NCBI GenBank assembly: GCA_003342895.1
Contig: PTFA01000055.1
Coordinates: 2,698,021-2,762,020, forward strand
Origin: Casuarius casuarius
Taxonomy: Eukaryota > Chordata > Aves > Casuariiformes > Casuariidae
Direction of reading: 5' to 3'
DNA: 64,000 nucleotides
Shown here: piece after piece, positions 47,990 to 61,400 of the stretch
How the letters are laid out: the number at the start of each line of letters is the position of its first letter
Numbering within the stretch: position 1 is the stretch's first letter
Translations under genes and position numbers: made by a program
Notes under the pieces: model-generated
The model's database searches: none
What the model was told of the DNA's origin: nothing
What the model saw: the letters and a program-made list of their open reading frames with translations, nothing else

Positions 47990-50900
47990 TTAGAACAGGT
48001 AGGAATCACAGAGGGAGGTTTTACCTCCCCATTTCTGGACAAAGAAGGAAAAACAGTAGAAAGGAGAAGGCATCTGAAAAATTGCCATTGATATAGTGTT
48101 AAGATGAGTATATTGGAGTTAAAAAAAAAAAAAAAGGTAAATTCTGCAGCCCCATTATTACAGCCAGGACTGCAAAAAAAAAAAAGGATTGCACCTCTAT
48201 GTATATCTGAGCTCTTGAAGAGTGTAGAAGTAAAGAGAAGGAGGGAGAAGAGCTGACTGCAAAACAGAAGCAGACATAGCACTGCCTGAAGTAGAGAAAC
48301 AGTGAGTTTGCAAGCACATCGGGAGAAGTGACAATATATGCTTTACTACCTATGCTTTGAGGGAAACGGCTGAAACCCCAGAGCTCTTCTCTTCCCCAGC
48401 CTGGATGATCTCCTTACTCAAAGCAAGAGGGGGGGAAAAAAGGGAGTTAGCATTATTTCTCCATTTCTCTTCTGTTCCTTGGCTTGTCTCTGATCAAAGA
48501 AAACAAATCAGGACCTATGGAAGGAGTGGCGGGAAGCTTGTGTTCCTGCTGGAGTCGCTTGGCTTTAGAAAGCAAAACAAATGTAAGGATCATCTAATCC
48601 ATGAAGCGTGAATGGAGTGGAAAGATGGGCTGGGCCCCCGGCTTTCAGCTGGCTACTTTGCAGTGTCTCACTTACAGCTAGATCTGCTAAAATAAGCCCC
48701 ACAAGCCCTGCTTCTTTGAAGGATGCTCTGTATTTTTAAATCGCTGAAGGCTTTGGTCTAATTTAAGGGTTGTTGGTGAAAACAATTTGTTCCAAAAATG
48801 TGTGGTGCGTAAACATATGTCTAGCCAAACTGTTTACACAGATAATGACAAAACCCTATATAACATTTAAAAGCAAGTCTGAGTAAAACTGTTTTGGGGT
48901 TCCTCCTTCTAGCAAAACAGATAGGAAAGAGCAGTTAATGCAGGAATTAACCGATATATACTGTTGCCTAAGGAAGGACAAAAGTAAAAACTAATTTGCA
49001 CTGGCCTATTGAAAATATCTAGCAGTAGCTCTCACATGCATTGAGGTAGCACTCTTTTACATGTAGGCCAGCTGGCTCCCTTTCAGCACAGTAGCTGTCA
49101 CTAACTGCGCTGGGGACCATCTGATAGGAAAGCAGCTACGGGCTCAGGAATGCCAGCATTCCCACTGCTCTGTTTTCCCAGTTGTCAGCTCTGTTTATAA
49201 ATTGTCCATTTATAGCAAATCCAGCACCTGCTATGGACACCTCACGCTGCCAAGTGCTTGAATATATCTCAAAGAGAGCCACTCTACACTTTAAACAGTT
49301 ATGTCCAACCCTTTATCAAATCTAGGGTTAAAACAGCCTGTTGGTATTTCTGAGGGCAAGTTTAGGCTGTTGTGAGCAAACTGGACAAGCCACTAGAATT
49401 GCTTTTGAGGAGTTCTAAGATGTCCTGTAATCCTTTTCAGAATAAAGTAGCAGATCTACTGGTCACTGAACATATCACCCTTTGCATAAGCATCACACTT
49501 TTGTCATTTGCACAGCAGTTAAAGATGAATACAGACTGATCGTTTGAGAAAAATCCCCATTAAATCTTTTACTGTAGAGTTGAACTGATTTGCAATTTTC
49601 CTATTACCTAAATATGATGATATTCAACTCACAGGTGGAAAATATGAGGTGTCTGGCTTTCTTCAGACTCATTCACCCCTTCCTTCAACCAGCCTCCCTC
49701 ACTCAGAGGGTACTGACACAGCAAGGAGCAAGTGCTCAGTTACAGATAACAGAGAATGCAAAAGGGTTCTGTCAGCTGCACTGCTTAGCGGGCCCAAACA
49801 CTAGCCTAAAGCACAGTCTGTCCATGCAGCGGGGAGCACGACCATCCTGTTCCTGCTACAAAAGCAGACAAACCCTGAGCAAATTCTGAGCAAAATTCTA
49901 GCTACCTGTCTGCAAAGGCAGGGATCCCAGAGGCACTAATAACCGGCAGAGCAGGGAGCTCGGGCTGGTGCACCTTCAACCCAAAGAGGGCTTGTGGCAG
50001 GCTATGCAAAGGCTACTCAGTTTTGGAATTCATTCCTCCTCCCTGACTGGTCAGAAATAGCTCCAAAATGTTGACCTTCAGGCACAGTATAATCAACCCG
50101 TTTATTAGTTTGGGCTTTTGGGGAGGTTTCGGATGTGCAAGGAATGACTGGGCTCAGAGATTTTTTTTTTTTTGGTCTGGTTGCTCTTCATGGGAGTTAG
50201 TAATTTTGCTTACACTTTACAGGCCTAGCTGTAGTAACTTGGGGCTGTCAGAGTATGACATGGCTTTCTTCATGTAGGCAAGTCAGAATTCATGCAAAGA
50301 TGCATGACATGGGCTTTGAATGTGACAGATTTCTGATTCTCTCTGGACAGTTTGTCTCATTTGCTGCAGTGCAAAATGAGCACAAAATGCTAGCGAATAA
50401 AAATTCTCCAAAAGTAGAAGTCATTTAGCCTAGTTCAGGCTGATTCCACAACTGACCAATGACCCCAGCCTACCAGTGCTGCAGCGCTTCCTCCTCACAG
50501 GTGGGCCACAGTCACCCAGGAAGCACCCACACCGCATGAACAGGCTGCTCCTCTTGGTCTGTCTTCAGAGAAGCAAAGACCTGATGATGCCGAAGAGCAA
50601 CAGTCTTGCAACACTTCTTTAATCTGTGAGGCTTACTGCCCCAAGATCAAAGGAAGCCAATTGCTCAAGAAGACTCCAAATGGATTAGCTTTTGTGCTGC
50701 TCCTGCAAACTTCTAATCACACTTGAAATTCTCAGCGGATAGCAGAGAAACCTTCACATTTCAAGGCATTATCCAGCTCATTCCTGGAGTTAAGAAAAAA
50801 GCTTTGTACAAACCCTTTCTCAGAAGCATCTAACAAGGTCTAATAGAAGAGAAAGAGTGGCCCGCGGGAACACCACTGACATATGACAGTCCCTAAATGC

Positions 50901-51020
50901 CTCACAGTCGTGCATCCTTCCTTGCTGCAGGGCATGTGCAGGGCCAGCGAGCACCCCTGAGGCTAAACAGCAACTTCTCACCATGGCTGCTGCTCTTGGG
51001 CCTGATCCAGCACAGCCAAA
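47990..51020. other. Gene-free sequence with homopolymers
   Basis: No gene is supported. The runs are A15 at 48121-48135, A12 at 48174-48185 and T13 at 50161-50173. The 48.0-48.3 kb part is purine-rich, which explains the 109-codon minus-strand frame there. Confidence 0.6.
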
Positions 51021-51025
51021 GTCAC

Positions 51026-51096
51026 AGGACCGCTCCTTTCTTAGACATAACTGCACTGATTTGAAGGATTTCTTGACCGACTAAAGGAGCGGTCCT
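51026..51096. repeat. Perfect 14-bp inverted repeat, 43-bp spacer
   Basis: aggaccgctccttt (51026-51039) and aaaggagcggtcct (51083-51096) are perfect reverse complements, including a CpG in each arm. A 14-bp exact match this close is unlikely by chance. It may be the end of a small palindromic element or a hairpin. The spacer is not recognisable. Confidence 0.9.
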
Positions 51097-51284
51097 TAGA
51101 AAAAGGACTCACGGGTATAAAACCTGAAGTGATTCCCAGTGCCTACAACTTACTGAGACATCTGCAGTCCCCACTCAAAGGGCTGCACTTGATTGGCCCA
51201 GGAGGTGCCAACCATGAAAGTTATCAGCAAAAGGTGAAGGCAAAGATCTGATCCGACAAGGTTCAACGCAGTGCACAGGTGCAA

Positions 51285-51475
51285 TACGCCGGCACAACCA
51301 GCCAACTAGTGACCCTGGCAGCTGTCACCTCGCAGGAGCCAGCTGGCGGCTTCCTTGGCCCTCTGCGCTGGGCCAGCCGGTGTCCGGGGACGGCCAGGAG
51401 CCAGGCACTGCCGCCGGGCGCTGCTGCCGGGCACTGCCATCTGCTGCAGCGCACATCCACCGTCAGGTCCGCACT
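51285..51475. other. Short GC-rich, CpG-containing patch
   Basis: About 14 CpG pairs by hand count occur in roughly 190 bp. It includes two close copies of a ctgccgccgggc / ctgctgccgggc motif (about 51408-51432). Open frames on both strands (88 plus, 119 minus codons) reflect composition. Confidence 0.55.
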
Positions 51476-51747
51476 GACAGCCCCTAGCTCAGGACACGTG
51501 GGCACCGTGACTCTGCTGTGGCAGGGAGCTTTGAGGTTCCTCTGAAACAGTGGTAAATTGCTTTGAAATCCATTGGTGTGGATCGTGTCATTACCGGCTT
51601 TGTTCCCTTCCACTAAAATCAAATGGGTTTCTACATATAATGGGGAAGATATGCAAAGAAAGTAGATATTTGTCAGGTTTCCTTGGTGTTAATTAAAACA
51701 CTGAGATAATATTGTTTTAAGCATATGACCCAGACCTTAGCATGCAG

Positions 51748-52753
51748 TTTTGAAATACACTTCTTTCCTCCATATTTATTATGCAGATGAAAACCAAAAA
51801 TAAATATAGAGACTCAAAGTACACTTTTAGACCTTGTGTTCCAAATTGACCAATGTCTAATTTTGTTCTGGTTAATCTGAAAAAGTTTTAAATTGGACAC
51901 TTTGTCTCTAATTTTAATGTTACTTGCTTTTGCAGTTACATTTTCAAATCAAGGTATTGTAAGAACCGTAACAAGCTCACTGGAAGACCAATTTTGCACA
52001 CTATAAATCTGCTTTTCAGACTTCAAAAATCATTTCTAAGCACTTAGAGAGGTCTAAAAATGCCTTACTTTTTCTGAGTATGGATTAGTAGTCAAGAGAG
52101 ATTATGCAGATCTCAATTTGTATTCTGCTACCAAATATAGGAAAAAGGGAACCTTTGAAGCCCAAGAACAGCTAAGAATAATTGTCAGTAAAGAGCTGGA
52201 GTCACATGGATAGGAAGCAATACTCATATTGCAGCTTTAGGCGATTTTCAAACTGAAATAAGAAGCCAGTAAGTTTTCATTTCATCAGCAACACTTAAGT
52301 CTACTTATAATATTCTCATGCCTGAGGATCATTTCAGATGAACTTCTTGTTTTCCTTTGTTTTAGCACCAGTAATTAAAATTTCTTTCTTTACTAATTCC
52401 TGAAATAACACTAAGTTTGCAATGCGATTGTACTAAATCTTCATCATCAATGAAGTGGTTCAGAAAATTTACATTGAGGCAAAGTGATGTACATTAAAAT
52501 GTTTGCAAGAACTTAGAAAACACAACTAGAACTGTATTTTCAGATTAGGTTTGTTGCCAAATACCTATTAGAATTTTTTCTCAGATCTTTGTAAGTGCTC
52601 AAAAACTTGTGGTAAAAAAATTTCAGATTAACTAGAACAAAATTAGACATGGCTCAGTTTGGAACATCAAGGTCTAAAAATGTATTTTGAATCTCTGAAT
52701 TTACTTTTAGATTTCTTCTGCATAATAAATATAGAGAAAAGAAGCATATTTCA
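51748..52753. repeat. Long inverted repeat: two ~140-bp arms, ~730-bp spacer
   Basis: The left arm is 51748-51887 and the right arm is 52614-52753. By hand alignment they are reverse complements at about 84 % identity (some 22 mismatches, mostly transitions, plus one 1-base gap). Exact blocks include a 16-mer (51772-51787 with 52717-52732) and a 17-mer (51853-51869 with 52634-52650). Two readings fit: a DNA transposon with long terminal inverted repeats, or two copies of one old repeat in opposite directions. I do not recognise the family. The spacer is AT-rich and has no open frame. Confidence 0.8.
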
Positions 52754-52759
52754 ATATGT

Positions 52760-54295
52760 GTCAGGAGGGTTTTTTTGGAATCTGGCCATCAGTTCCACTA
52801 TGGGAGTGGTTGGCTGTTGAGTGAGCACTTTTTCCAGGTGTTTTCCTGTTGTGTTTGAGGGTTGAGCATTGGAGAACATGACCTACTTCAAAAATTTGGC
52901 CCACTACATGGGGAGTACAGGAAATATGGTGATTGTCAAAGAGTGCATGTAAGCATCAAGTAATACATCTTTACAGAGAGTGCTATAAATATTCACTGTT
53001 CTGGAAGTCATTGTATTGGAATGGATTCATGAGAGAAATACACCAAGGAAATCATATCTACCTATATGTTGTTGAATCATGTCCAGCGGGTATCCAATGA
53101 CAGAGAACAAATAACTGTTGCAGACTTGAAGACATTCAGATTTTCAGGGTTAAGCTGAAGTGTGTTTAGATATTTGAGAGGACACAGTTTTACTTGTCAC
53201 ATCGTACTGACATGACAGATACCTGTACTCATGCCACACAGCTTGTGCTGGCATGTAGTCCTTTAAAGGGATTGCAGCTTTTGGCTCCGATCAATAGTAC
53301 GTGCATCTTCACACATCATTTTCATCTAGGATCTTGGCTGAGAGCCTAACCATTGGGTCACTGAGTCAATATTGCACAGACGATATTTTCCTGTATTTGG
53401 TAATACCAGTTTTTCTCACAAACGGGTCAGTAGTGCTCAGAGCACACTTCATTTTCATATTTCATATTTCCATATGTACATCTCAGTGGATGGCATGCTA
53501 TATAATCTATGTATGCTGACATGCAATGGCTCCCACTGACCTCTAATATTTGTTCAGTGCCAGTTGCAAGTACAGAATTTGCTGATGGGTACGCTTGGGC
53601 CTTAATATGCACCTTCACTCAGTAGACACGTGCCTATGCAAGTGTTCATGTTGTGTCGCAGAGCATGTTTCAGATCACGATTTGGAATAGGTAGCCCTGC
53701 TTTTCAAATCTCCCTTGGATTTTCCCTGAGACATTTTTATGTGCAAGAATTAATATCCTCATTCCCATAATCTTTATTTCCTTTTCTCTTACTATAACCC
53801 AGTTTCATATTGTATGATATTTCCTTGTTCAGGCTGTATGAGCATGCTGCTTCTAATGATACCAAACTTTCATAGCTTCAACCTTCCTTAAAAGCAATAG
53901 GGAAGAATCAGGCCTGTGTTGCCCATAGAGAATAGAGATACCCATACTGTGAGTAGCATACTCTGAGTGATTTGCAACACACTTCAAAATGCTGCACAAA
54001 TGGTTCCCATGCAAATAAATGCCTCTTTTTAAGAAACAGAAAAATTAACAGTGCAGCACACTTAAAAGATAGACGTCTTCAGCAGCTTGCCTTCTGGGCA
54101 GTGCTCAGCTCAAAGACTGAAAGAAACAGATCGTAAGAACTTCAGTTTGGCTCCAATCTCACCATCTGAGATCAGGGAATAGCTTGTGAGATCAAGTCTT
54201 TTCTGACAGGCTAAATCCTGCCATGTTAATCCACCCTCTACACAGTCTAGTATTGGGACACATCTCAAGAAACCTAGGCTTCCTTCACAGCTAAC
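52760..54295. other. Gene-free AT-rich sequence
   Basis: No gene or nameable repeat is present. Small frames at 53301-53519 and 53427-53618 are on opposite strands and have no recognisable products. Confidence 0.65.
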
Positions 54296-54299
54296 TTGG

Positions 54300-54410
54300 C
54301 TAGCAGCCTGCTGGGTCACCTCAGACAGATCACTTCACCTCCCATACTTCAGTTTCACCATCTCTGAAATAGAGCTAGCAATATTTCCTCATGGTTCTTG
54401 AAGGTCAACT
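54300..54410 (+). repeat. MIR-type SINE core
   Basis: The order gctgggtcacctcagacaga, cacttcacctcccatacttc, agtttcaccatctctgaaat reproduces 'gctgtgtgaccttgggcaagtcacttnacctctctgngcctcagtttccccatctgtaaaatg'. The core and the following AT-rich part survive in plus orientation. Confidence 0.7.
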
Positions 54411-54477
54411 GCTGAAAAGAGCAAGGTATTATTTTACTACTATTTAAGTAAAAACATGTAGCAATGTTGTGGGAGTT

Positions 54478-54478
54478 N
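54478..54478. other. Ambiguous base (N)
   Basis: A single undetermined base, of the same kind as those at 11703, 19015 and 22632. Confidence 0.95.
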
Positions 54479-54564
54479 ACACAATAAGGAGAAGCTGGCT
54501 ACTTCTCCCTGCAAGACCCATCACAGCACATGAATCTCTGATACTCTTCAACATATTCACCCTT

Positions 54565-54640
54565 ACAGCAGCTCACTGAAGTACAAAAATACCCTCATCT
54601 CCATACGACAGGCAAGGAACTGATCACAGATTCCCAAAGC
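54565..54640 (-). repeat. MIR-type SINE fragment, tentative
   Basis: cagctcactgaagtacaaaa, accctcatctccatacgaca, ggcaaggaactgatcacaga resembles the minus-strand MIR series 'ccctgaggtagg ... ccccattttacagatggggaaactgaggcacaga'. It lies 155 bp from a plus-strand MIR core, so the two would be separate insertions. Confidence 0.45.
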
Positions 54641-55024
54641 TGCCTGTTTGTCCACATTTACTGCCCACAGCCTCCATGCAGCTACACCAACCTGCACCTC
54701 CGTTCTCCAGGCACCTCACCTCCCATCAGTGCCCTGGCACGAAGCCATATTGCGTCACAGCTGAGACCTGGATCTTTGACAGGATCCAAAGCAAAAGTCT
54801 TAAAATAAATATTTCCTGCTTAGGTGACCTAATTCTTTAGGCAAAATCAGCACCCGTCTGTGCAAAATGGGTGCAGACATCTACCATCCAAGAAGTCCAG
54901 TGGTGAGAGAATTTGTGTAGCTGGAAGGTGAGGAGAGATGAGAGGCCTCTCAGTCCCCTGGTGTGACTGTTCTTTAGTCTAAATGACTAAGTATTTTGGG
55001 GCGAGTGATGGAAATTCTGTACCC

Positions 55025-55082
55025 GAATGGTTATAGCAGCAGCCTGAGCTGAAAAGCACTGATGTTAGAGTCCCATCTCGAA
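55025..55082 (+). repeat. Possible tRNA-derived SINE head
   Basis: gaatggttatagcagc has the pattern of an A box, and gttagagtccc, about 30 bp later, that of a degenerate B box. The rest of a SINE is not recognisable. Tentative. Confidence 0.3.
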
Positions 55083-55270
55083 GAGAAAGTTTTATTAGTT
55101 AAACAAAACAGTGCAGTTCAGAGGGAGCCACCAGCCACATTCAGTCTGTCAAACTAGAACACGGAGAATGTGAGGTGAGGTTATTCATCTGCATCAACCA
55201 GAATAACGATTTTAACTTAAGTCTGTTGTGTAAGCTGTCATGTCTTGGCAGTGGAGTGAAATGACACTTG

Positions 55271-55320
55271 AAAAAAAGAGACAGAAAGAAAGGCAGACAG
55301 ACAGGAAGAAAGAAAAGGTG
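55271..55320. repeat. Purine-rich GA/GACA tract
   Basis: An A7 run is followed by gagacagaaagaaagg and cagacagacagg, nearly all purine apart from C in the GACA units. It is low-complexity and produces the small frame around it. Confidence 0.8.
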
Positions 55321-55439
55321 AAACAAAGTGACTGGTTTAGATACCTTCAGATAAGGAGGTTCAGATGGAAGACTGTTTCTCAGCAGCCATCTGAAGCTAA
55401 AAGCAATGTTCCTCAGCTCTTCCACACCTAAGGACAAAC

Positions 55440-58400
55440 AACCACAGCACGCTGACCTTTATGAATTTCATTTTGGGTGACTACGTATACCTTGGGAGGA
55501 GCCTGGACTGACTCTGGAGCAGTAAGTGCACTAACATTATTCATTCTCTGAAATTACTTACTGCAACACCTGAGTGTTGCTTGCAAATCTAGCTGCCAGT
55601 TTGCTCTGATAGGTTTTCCTATTACCTTGCACAGTACTTACTCGAGTTTCTTAATGCACCTAAGCAACGTATTTGGCTGAAGGCTATGAAAATGCATGAG
55701 ATAAAAACATTTTTTTTAATTCTTCAGCTTTCTTCCTATTTGTAAGTAGTCAGAAGACCTTCTTCTAGGAGTGAGGTATTATAGTTAAATTCTCCACACA
55801 GCTCTAAAAATGTTCTGGCTACAAAATAGTTCTTAGTGAGTCCTAGTTACTTACTTGTGGGAAAAGGAAAACAATGTTATGTCCAACAGCAGAGTAAGCA
55901 AAACATACTTCGTTTTAGAGCAGACTAATATAACAGCAAATCCTAAAAATTACTGTATCAAAACCTCAAGGTATTCACTAGAATATTTTCTGACCTTACT
56001 CCTTCTAATAGAAGTGGTTTGTTTGTTTGTTTTTCTTGCTTATATATATAGAGGACACTTTTTTTCCCAGCAGGCCTTCCTAGGGGGTGAGCCTTTAAGG
56101 GGGAAGAAAAAGGGGGAATTTAATATTAGTTGGTTTTTTTTTATTCTGGCTAGATACTTGACTTGTACTTGATTGCATTGTTTCCTCTGATAGTAAGTAT
56201 TCAACATTTTTCTTTCTTGTATAGAATCTCAAACTTCTTTCAGAGGAATTTGGCAGTAGTTTAAAAATACCAGTATTAGGAATAGTAAGCATACCTTGAA
56301 ATAAACACAGTGAAGTGCAAGATACCTCTTGGTCTACTTTTAATTCCAATTGAAGGTTTAGAAGAAACTCTCCTAGAAGGAAACATAACCTCAAGCAAAC
56401 TATTTTAATGCTGTAAGGGCAAACAAACTCTCAGGCAAAACTAAACACAGCTCACTGTAAATTACAGGGCAGTCTTTCCCAGAGTATGGAAGGATATAAG
56501 TAGACTAAACTGACTCTTTCTACTCAGCAAATGAGGAAAAACACGTGGCAGACAGTGAAGTCGCTTGCCTAATCCTGAAATAAACACCCAAGGTAGTATT
56601 GCTATGATTGCAGTTTTGGATATTCTCAGTACTACTTCTCTGTTTTATGCACTAGCCTGTGCCCATCCATGCAGAGTGATCTCAGATGTGCAAGGAAAGG
56701 GGACAGAAAGCTCTCTTATGAAAAGATCTGACATAAATTCCTTACTAGAGAATATGAAAAATTAGAGTCTGAGGAAATGTCTACTTTTAACAGATCTAAC
56801 TGTAGGCAGGGATGTGAAAGACCTGTAGCCTGACCAAAGTTAAATCTAGGGGAGAATGGAGACTCTTCAAGGCTATTACTCTACTTTCCATATAAACAGC
56901 TATTCATGTGTTCTGAACCCTGGGGCCCCAGAAGATATTCTTGTTTAAGGTCACAAGGCAAATGGAAGAAGTGAATATGGCCTGGTGGGTTTTGAAGGAG
57001 AAAGGCCTTAATTACATGGAGACAGAAAGATTGCCTGTTGAAAGCTAACTCTGCTAGCTAAGCTTGTTGTAACCTGGCCACACTCTGAAAATCTTTCCCA
57101 TTTAGTGTTCACATACAAGACAGTTAAACAAACTGAAATCACTTGTATTTCATTAATAGAAGCATTTACTAAAATGAAACTGATTTCCTGGATTCTTTTA
57201 AATAAAGCTTCCAAAAATAGTGTCAGACCACGGCCAAAAAGTTAATGCAGTCCAAATTCCCATGGAAAGCATCAGTGTGTGGTATTTTCCTCAGCTAGTA
57301 CATAATTACTACCCAAACAAAATGCCACGTATCTTACCTGGAGCCCAGGAGCCACTTTCATGATCTATAAAAAGGAGGCTCTGTAAGTATACAACAGCAT
57401 GTAGCACACTATTCCTTTCTTCATATGACTGTTGAAAGGAGAATGTTTATAATTATGAGACATTTGTGGCAATCTTGTACTAATAGGGTCATTAGCAGGA
57501 TCAAACAGAAAATACACTCACTTCCCAGAAAGTCTGGACATAGCTCTATGTCAAGACTAATAAGTGTAGCAAGAGTACTTGTAGAAAGCTGAAGTCTGAG
57601 GGCCAAATCTTACGAGATGCTAAGTGGTCTCGCCTTGCTTAGAGTAATAAGCTTTGTTCAGTCTCTGCAACTAGTTCCACTGAGAAAGCCAGAAAGACCA
57701 GTATAGATTCTTCTTAGCCTTTTCCCTAGAAAAAAACAAATCATGGTTTCTCTTGTATTTTTAACTGACTCAGACCGCTGGTTTACAGTTACAGGGAGCA
57801 GAGCTACGAAAGTCTTCAAGGGCCTGATGGCTCTACTCCTCTAACTGTGAAAAACCCTTTCCGTCTGATCTTCAGTGTAAGTCACCTTGGGGTTCTCTGT
57901 AGGAACCCAGATGGCTCTTGAGATGTGTGTTAAAAATCAGTACATGAAGTTAAGCTTGTACGTTCTAACATCTGTGGTAAGTTTAGCAGTTTGTTAGTGT
58001 GATGGGCTGTACTATTAGTTTTTCATTTCAGTATTTTTAATGAATTGGTGTGAGGCCAGTCTCTGATCTGTACTTTCCTTTGACATAGAATGGAATCAAT
58101 ATTGTTTTAATTCTGATTCGACTTTTTTATTTGTAAGATTGTAAGAAGCACTCAACCAACACTTTACTGTGACACTACATTTTTTATTGTGACAGGAAGC
58201 AGGAAACACTAGGGAAACAGAAGATGGTTGAAGTAAGAAAAATGTTAATTATATAGTGGGAAATTAGCTGCAGCAATGTTCTTCAGTCTCTTTCTGCTTG
58301 GAAGCCACCAAAATCTACCGGTGGGTGCAAGCCACTTTTTAGCAAACAGCCTTCTCAATAATGTACTTGTGTTTGAGCTACTTTTCACTAACCCTTTAGA

Positions 58401-61400
58401 AAAATAACTGCTAAGTGAGAACATTGGTATGGATGTTCCTCTTCAAGAATATGAGAAATGCCACAAGTTCTTTATGATGTCTTGTGGCTCAATTATTAGG
58501 ATTTTAACCACTTAAAAAATATTTCTTTGAGCAATGACATGCTTAATCACATGCTTTTGGGGGCTTTTTTTGCCCCATTATTATGCCTCAATTTTTGGTA
58601 TCTTCTGACAGTTATTTGGATTTTACTTGGATAATTACTACACAGTAATAGTTATACTTAATTTGGTATCTCCTATGATCATGGGCTGAGACAATGTTTC
58701 AGACAGAGTGATTCTTGATGCTCTGTATTAATTAACATTAGTTCTGATACTCAGTGGTTACCTACCTATGGCCTGGCTGAATGGTGTTGTATAATTTGAC
58801 TGTATTTATGGAACAATTTATGTCTTTGAATATTTATTTATTTGTTTGTTTTTAAAATATGAGGAGCAAATATTGTCAACTTCTATTTTTCCCTCTGAGT
58901 TTATCTAGTAACAGTCCTATCTGTGTTTGATTCCTCTGAGCATCTGAAAACAAAGATACATGTCCTCTCTGAGATATAGGACACAGATGATAATCAAATA
59001 ATCATTTCTTATTTAAGAAAAAGCCTTGATCGGTATGCATCTTTTCTCCTTCGTACTTAGAGGACTAGACACCCGGGGGCATTATCTCACATTTTGGGAG
59101 AATTTTAGATTCCAGTACTATTTCTTATTTAAGCACAATAAAATTCCAGAAGCATCTACACTGGAGGCATTTTTCTTTGGTAAATATTTGGTAAAGATTT
59201 AATTCCTGTATACACATGCCCTGCTCCTGTGAACTTTGAGAAATTGTGATTCTTTCCCAGGATGAATCATAGAAAGAAGATTTTTACTAGACTGAATTTC
59301 AGCAAAAGAGCCTCTTGCCTTTAGCATTAGTAATCAAGCTTGGTTTCTAAAATATTTGGTTATTTTTGGTTAATGAGAACTTTTGAAGTTACAACTGGAT
59401 AGTCACTTTCTCTTTTCTCTGCGTCTTCATGTTCCTGGCATTTTTCATTAAGAATGGTATCAACATTGCTTTGAGAAATGGAAAGGAAACAAGTTGGAAG
59501 GATTTTAATATATAGTGACTTTGTTGTATAAAGATACTTCTATGAATCATCAAAAAAAAATTAAAACAACTAGTGTGAATAAGAGATACATGAATAATTT
59601 CTGCATTATTCTGCAGCCATTTGGACTCTTTTTGGAAATGGAGTTTGGTTATTTACTGTCATTTTCAACAGAAAACAGTTTTTTAATATTTCCTTTTAAG
59701 ATTCTTTAGACAGTCTTAAAATTTGAAACATTGACCTGAACAAAGAAAGAGAGGAAATAAAACACCATCACAGATTTGCAGTTTTAAAGGAAATGTTACA
59801 GCATAAAAATATTTTTATGATCAATAACATAGACCCAGGTTTAAACACGGACTACATGGACTATGCGGCTTTGTGCTAGAACCAGGCTGTCACGGAAATT
59901 GTCCCAGAAAGTTTCCCAAGAGCTTGAGCTCTCATCAGGGCTGTAGCAGGGGATCACCAGTTGTTTTCTGGTTTTGAGCAGATACTTAAGCATGTACCTT
60001 GTTACTTTTAAATTTATTATGGAAAGATGTATTTTCAGTTGCAGTCAAGGTGGAGTTTGGGTTTCCAGCATAATTTCTATAGGATGATAATGTGCAATAG
60101 AGAGCTCCAAGGTAAAAGGGTAATGGGCTAGATTATTTCTTGTAAGGCATCCTCTTGTGAGCCCAGACTGTGAGATGATAGGTTTTATCTGGACAAGGAA
60201 ATGCTGAAAGGCCTCTCCTGGTTCATGGTACAGAGGCTTCAGTGTCCTGTGGAGATGACCCAGCACATGAACTGAGTAGACATGTGTGAAGTGAGTAGTT
60301 ATGAGATCTTTCTTCATGTGGAAATGGCCTCAGTTAAAGAAACAGCTACAGACAAAACAAGTTTAAATCTCAACTTCTCTGGAGAAGTAACTAAACAATA
60401 AAACAGCTGATGAACCTAAGTCATCTGAAGACTTGAGGTCATAAAAAAGGTAATCTCTCAGAGGCAGAAAAGATTAGAGAGATCCCACCTTTAAGAGACA
60501 AACTGCATCCAGAAAGTGAGTGAGAGACTCAGTGATTCTTTACTCACTGGAGACCCTGATCTCAGAGTACTGAATCTAAATTTGTGAAACTGTGAAAGGA
60601 ACTACAGTTTGATACAGATTTATATATTTATTGATCCATACAAAGAAAGAGTAATTACATACATTATATGAGCCAGCTAGTATTTGTCTGGAGAGATAAA
60701 ACAGTGAGATGAAGCACTTGTTTGATCAAAATCTTAGAAAGCTTAAACTACAGACCTGAAATGTTAGCATGGGCCCTAAGATGTAGGGCACCTTGACCTC
60801 AAAGTCCTGCTAAATAGACTGACAGCAAAGGACATCCAGGAAAACTCAGCTCAGCCACCGCCATTGTGCTGGGACCCAGGCATTTAAGCAGGGGAGCACA
60901 GACCGTCACGGCCCTTGTACCCTTGCAGCCTCCGACTGTAAATGCTTTGGGGCAGGGATTGCCTCCCTGTTTCTGCGCAGCACAGTGGGACCCTCCTCTC
61001 AGCTGGAGCCTGCAAGCACCACAATAAAACAAATGATGACAGTCATTCCACATAAAGCTACTGAACCCCTAACTCTCTCTCAAGGAAGGCAGAAGGATTA
61101 TTAGTTCCTTGCTGTGTAACAAGGATAAAGTCTACCCATTTATTTTGCCCTCTAAATTTTTTAAAACTTACCTGTTTTCAGTTAACTGAAACAAGCTGCA
61201 TTTTAATGGATATTTTTTGTGCAGGTAAATATACAGAGTGGAGCTTTATTAAGGGTGAATTAGCTAATTCTGTCTTTACCTCTGTTTTAATTGTACTTGG
61301 TCTGAAGGAGAAGCTATAAATAATGTAACCTTGCACATACTGTCTCCAGGACAGTCAAACACAAATGAGGATCTAGTTGTATGCGCCTGAATGAGGACTG

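Noticed and set aside
48560..48610. aaggatcatctaatccatga, like the antisense CR1 3' end
   Set aside because: The match covers about 20 bp and the flanks do not continue the CR1 consensus.
57600..57670. gggccaaatcttacgagatg, like an archosaur palindromic repeat arm
   Set aside because: The second half does not follow the consensus, so it is too weak to call.
59975..60000. tacttaagcatgtacctt, one half of an archosaur palindromic repeat
   Set aside because: Only about 18 bases fit, so chance cannot be excluded.
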